Source: Prevotellaceae bacterium
GTDB lineage: Bacteria > Bacteroidota > Bacteroidia > Bacteroidales > Paludibacteraceae
Direction: 5' to 3'
Length of the DNA stretch: 64,000 nt
Assembly (NCBI GenBank): GCA_020636675.1
Contig: JACJXK010000010.1
Span: forward strand, 1 to 64,000
This document shows, piece by piece, positions 61,893 through 64,000 of this stretch. Under the pieces are notes generated by a model. That model was not told the DNA's origin. It saw nothing but the letters and a program-made list of their open reading frames with translations, and did not search any database. The translations under genes and the position numbers were made by a program. The number at the start of each line of letters is the position of its first letter. Positions within the stretch are counted from its first letter, which is position 1.

Positions 61893-63029
61893 ATGTCAGA
61901 TATAGAAGAGTTCTACAAATCAATAATGGAGGAGGATAAAAAATCCGGATCCAACATCTCTTTTAAAGAGATATGGGCTGTCGTTTGTGAATATGTCGCA
62001 TACCTTTGGTCTAAAAAGATAATTGTCATTATATGTGGCGTGTCATTCGGAATTTTGGGCCTTGTATATTCATTGGTTAGAAAGGTGGATTACACTTCTA
62101 CCTATATTTTCTCGATAGAAGGCGGTAGTGGAGGTGGAGCTTCTTCCTTCTCCTCTTTATCCTCATTGTTTGGCTTGGGAGGTGGGTCGATGGGCGCATT
62201 CTCTGGCGATAATTTGGTGGAGTTGATGAAGACGAGAGCTATGGTTGAGAAAACTTTGTTGCGGGAGGTTCCTGACATGGAAGAGAAGATGAATTTTATG
62301 GAATATTGTCTTTTGGTGGATAGCGCAAGAGTAAAGTGTGGCGAGGAGGAGAAAAAGCCGGATGTTGTCACTATCTGTGATGTCACATTTCCTTTGGGAC
62401 AAGAAAGAAAGTCGTTCACGAGGGCTCAGGATAGTATTTTGATGGCAACGGCATTTGAATTGACAAAGAATATATCGGTCGCAAAGAATGACAAGAAACT
62501 CTCTTTTGTTACCTTCTCTTTTGTCCATGGAAATGAGGAATTCTCGAAGAAATTTGCAGATGCTTTTGTGGATGAAGTTTCTAGCTTTTATGTGGATACT
62601 AAAACTGCCCTTTCTCGTAAAAATATAGCTTCTTTTCAGAAACAGGCCGACTCTATCAGACGGGAATATGACATGGCTCTCTCTTCTAGAGCTTATTATG
62701 CGGATGAAAATGTAAATGCAGCCAGACAGGTGGTCGGCGTCCAGATTCAGAAGAAACAGACGGATATTCAGATCCTAGGAACGGCTTATGCTGAGATGAT
62801 AAAGAACATTGAAGTGCTGAAGTTGGATTTGGCAAAAGAGTCGCCTCTTATTCAGATTATTCAAGAGCCGGTCTTGCCTCTTGAAAATAATAAGATGAGA
62901 AAACTAAAGGGACTAGTGGGTGGTGGATTCTTAGGTGGATTCCTCTCTTGTCTTGCTTTGTGTGGTGTTTGTTTCTTGAAAAATGCAATGAAAGAGGAAT
63001 CTCATGATAATTTGCCGGCGGAAGTTTAA
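61893..63029 (+). CDS. Wzz-type polysaccharide chain-length/co-polymerase protein
   Basis: A 378-residue inner-membrane protein. The first helix is near residues 48-68 (IIVIICGVSFGILGLVYSLV), the periplasmic part is rich in coiled coil (IASFQKQADSIRREYDMALSSR), and the second helix is near 345-367 (GLVGGGFLGGFLSCLALCGVCFL). A Gly/Ser-rich stretch follows the first helix. There is no C-terminal tyrosine kinase domain, so it is of the Wzz rather than Wzc type. Directly downstream of the SLBB export gene, with which it spans the envelope. Confidence 0.88.
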   Translation: MSDIEEFYKSIMEEDKKSGSNISFKEIWAVVCEYVAYLWSKKIIVIICGVSFGILGLVYSLVRKVDYTSTYIFSIEGGSGGGASSFSSLSSLFGLGGGSMGAFSGDNLVELMKTRAMVEKTLLREVPDMEEKMNFMEYCLLVDSARVKCGEEEKKPDVVTICDVTFPLGQERKSFTRAQDSILMATAFELTKNISVAKNDKKLSFVTFSFVHGNEEFSKKFADAFVDEVSSFYVDTKTALSRKNIASFQKQADSIRREYDMALSSRAYYADENVNAARQVVGVQIQKKQTDIQILGTAYAEMIKNIEVLKLDLAKESPLIQIIQEPVLPLENNKMRKLKGLVGGGFLGGFLSCLALCGVCFLKNAMKEESHDNLPAEV

Positions 63030-63057
63030 GAAACCGATTGTTGGAATGATAAAAGGG

Positions 63058-63089
63058 AAAGGGAAGACTTGATTTTAAGTCTTCCCTTT
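63058..63089. terminator. Terminator of the export operon
   Basis: 13-bp stem AAAGGGAAGACTT/AAGTCTTCCCTTT (63058-63070 with 63077-63089). 28 bases after the Wzz stop. Confidence 0.8.
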
Positions 63090-63120
63090 CTCCTGATTTG
63101 AGATTTTTGTTTTATTTCAG

Positions 63121-63150
63121 AGACGGCTGGAGTTATCATCCGTCTTTTTT
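63121..63150 (+). terminator. Second terminator-like hairpin
   Basis: AGACGG/CCGTCT (63121-63126 with 63140-63145) followed by TTTTT; backs up the first and faces the end of the minus-strand gene. Confidence 0.45.
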
Positions 63151-64000
63151 ATTTCGAAATTTCTTCTTTTGCTTGTTTCGCCAGAAAATGAAGTCGGTTC
63201 AGAACATTGACTTCGCTAACGCCGCTGTCGAAATCAAGAAAGAGCAGGTTCATATCCGGATAGGTGTCCTTCAGCCGCTTCTCTATGCCTTTTGAAATGA
63301 TGTGGTTGGCTATGCAGCCAAATGGTTGCAGGCTGATGGCAAAGTGGATGCCACGCTCGGCAAATGAGGCAAATTCGGCTGGTATGAGCCATCCTTCTCC
63401 GAATTGGGCCGCCAGATTGATGATCTTTTGAGCATGTTTGGCCTCTTCATGAATGTTGTCGTTGACTTCGTAGTATCTGAATTTTTGTGCCGATTTGTCG
63501 ATTTTATGCGCCATCCTATTCAACCAAGTCTCACCGAGGAGGGAGAGCATCTTCCCTTTTATGGAACGCTCTTTGTCCAAGTAGCTATTCTCGTTGAATT
63601 TGGCGTTTGGAAAATATTGGGTGAAGAATTCGATCAGAGATGGTATCACGGGCTCGATGCCCTGTTTTATCAACCAATCAACCACATGTTGCTGCCCGAA
63701 CGAGTTGTATTTTATGAATATTTCTCCAACGATACCTACCCTTGCAACCTTTTTTTCAGAGGCGGCTTCGTTAAATCGAATGGCGGCCTCTTCGAGCGTT
63801 TTGCAGAGTTTGTTCGTGTCTTTCTTCTCAATACAGGCGATGCCTCTGTCCAAAAACTCCTTCTTCAGCTTGTTGGCGATGCCAGGCGTTTTTTCCCTTA
63901 CTATTGTGGCGTAGTACATTTTGCTGAGAGCGTCGCCGTATAACAGTGCGTAGATGGTGGCTTTTGCTCCGTTCTTGACATTTAGCTCAAAACCGGGCTG
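63149..64000 (-). CDS. 2-hydroxyacyl-CoA dehydratase/activase-family protein, C-terminal part (runs off the window)
   Basis: The reading frame is open to the right edge, so only the last 283 residues are seen. Motifs such as KVARVGIVGEIFIKYN (about 63740-63695), FGEGWLIPAE, ISLQPFGCIANHIISKG and LLFLDFDSGVSEVNVLNR match the C-terminal module of the large Bacteroidetes proteins that combine BadF/BcrA-type activase ATPase domains with a dehydratase-like subunit. The Cys in QPFGCIANH is a likely iron-sulfur ligand. These proteins are radical-type, low-potential electron-transfer enzymes, but the substrate is unknown. Stop at 63149-63151. Confidence 0.85.
   Translation of the reverse strand, partial: QPGFELNVKNGAKATIYALLYGDALSKMYYATIVREKTPGIANKLKKEFLDRGIACIEKKDTNKLCKTLEEAAIRFNEAASEKKVARVGIVGEIFIKYNSFGQQHVVDWLIKQGIEPVIPSLIEFFTQYFPNAKFNENSYLDKERSIKGKMLSLLGETWLNRMAHKIDKSAQKFRYYEVNDNIHEEAKHAQKIINLAAQFGEGWLIPAEFASFAERGIHFAISLQPFGCIANHIISKGIEKRLKDTYPDMNLLFLDFDSGVSEVNVLNRLHFLAKQAKEEISK

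Overview
The window is a piece of a Bacteroidetes chromosome, most likely from the order Bacteroidales. The signs are promoters of the TAnnTTTG type, a Bacteroides-type conjugation gene cluster (traK-traO order), a giant secreted protein with a gliding-motility-type (type IX secretion) C-terminus, long MalQ and SecA forms and few obvious Shine-Dalgarno sites. I cannot resolve the genus.

Left part (1 to about 17.5 kb) is accessory and mostly decaying DNA next to the 3' end of a tRNA-Asp gene. It begins with what looks like a broken gene-cassette (integron-like) segment: two small membrane-protein genes bounded by inverted GTTAGCGGC/GCCGCTAAC motifs, the C-terminal stump of a tyrosine recombinase, a 19-bp imperfect palindrome and an ankyrin-repeat gene. 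A frameshifted IS1595-type transposase follows, then the wreck of a conjugative transposon (traK, L, M, N, O and a DUF3872/TraQ gene, all broken). Next is a nitrosative/redox stress cluster on the minus strand: thioredoxin, a CoA-disulfide-reductase-like flavoprotein, a MarR regulator, a cupin, hybrid cluster protein (hcp) and a 4Fe-4S protein. It is driven divergently from a Crp/Fnr-type regulator across a shared palindromic operator. Regulators and cupin are intact, whereas the enzymes are pseudogenes. A truncated tyrosine integrase lies between this cluster and tRNA-Asp.

Middle part (17.7 to 37.5 kb) is mostly chromosomal housekeeping: tRNA-Asp, malQ, a VWA/coiled-coil/DUF3883-like protein of unknown role, a priming sugar-phosphate transferase for surface polysaccharide, an outer-membrane barrel, secA, lgt, a flavodiiron protein, nagB, a phosphosugar mutase, a ProX-type deacylase, and a striking fusion of a HemN/HemW-like radical SAM enzyme with a Nudix domain and an NrtR-like winged helix. 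A perfect 23-bp inverted repeat lies immediately upstream of the fusion gene.

Right part (37.5 to 64 kb) holds a complete RND efflux operon (tetR, tolC-like, adaptor, pump, then a PII-like gene), the 3660-residue repeat-rich secreted protein flanked by two copies of an intergenic repeat element, a drug-efflux MFS pseudogene, an exopolysaccharide export pair (SLBB/Wza-like and Wzz-like) behind a textbook promoter, and the 3' part of a large 2-hydroxyacyl-CoA dehydratase/activase-family gene that runs off the right edge.
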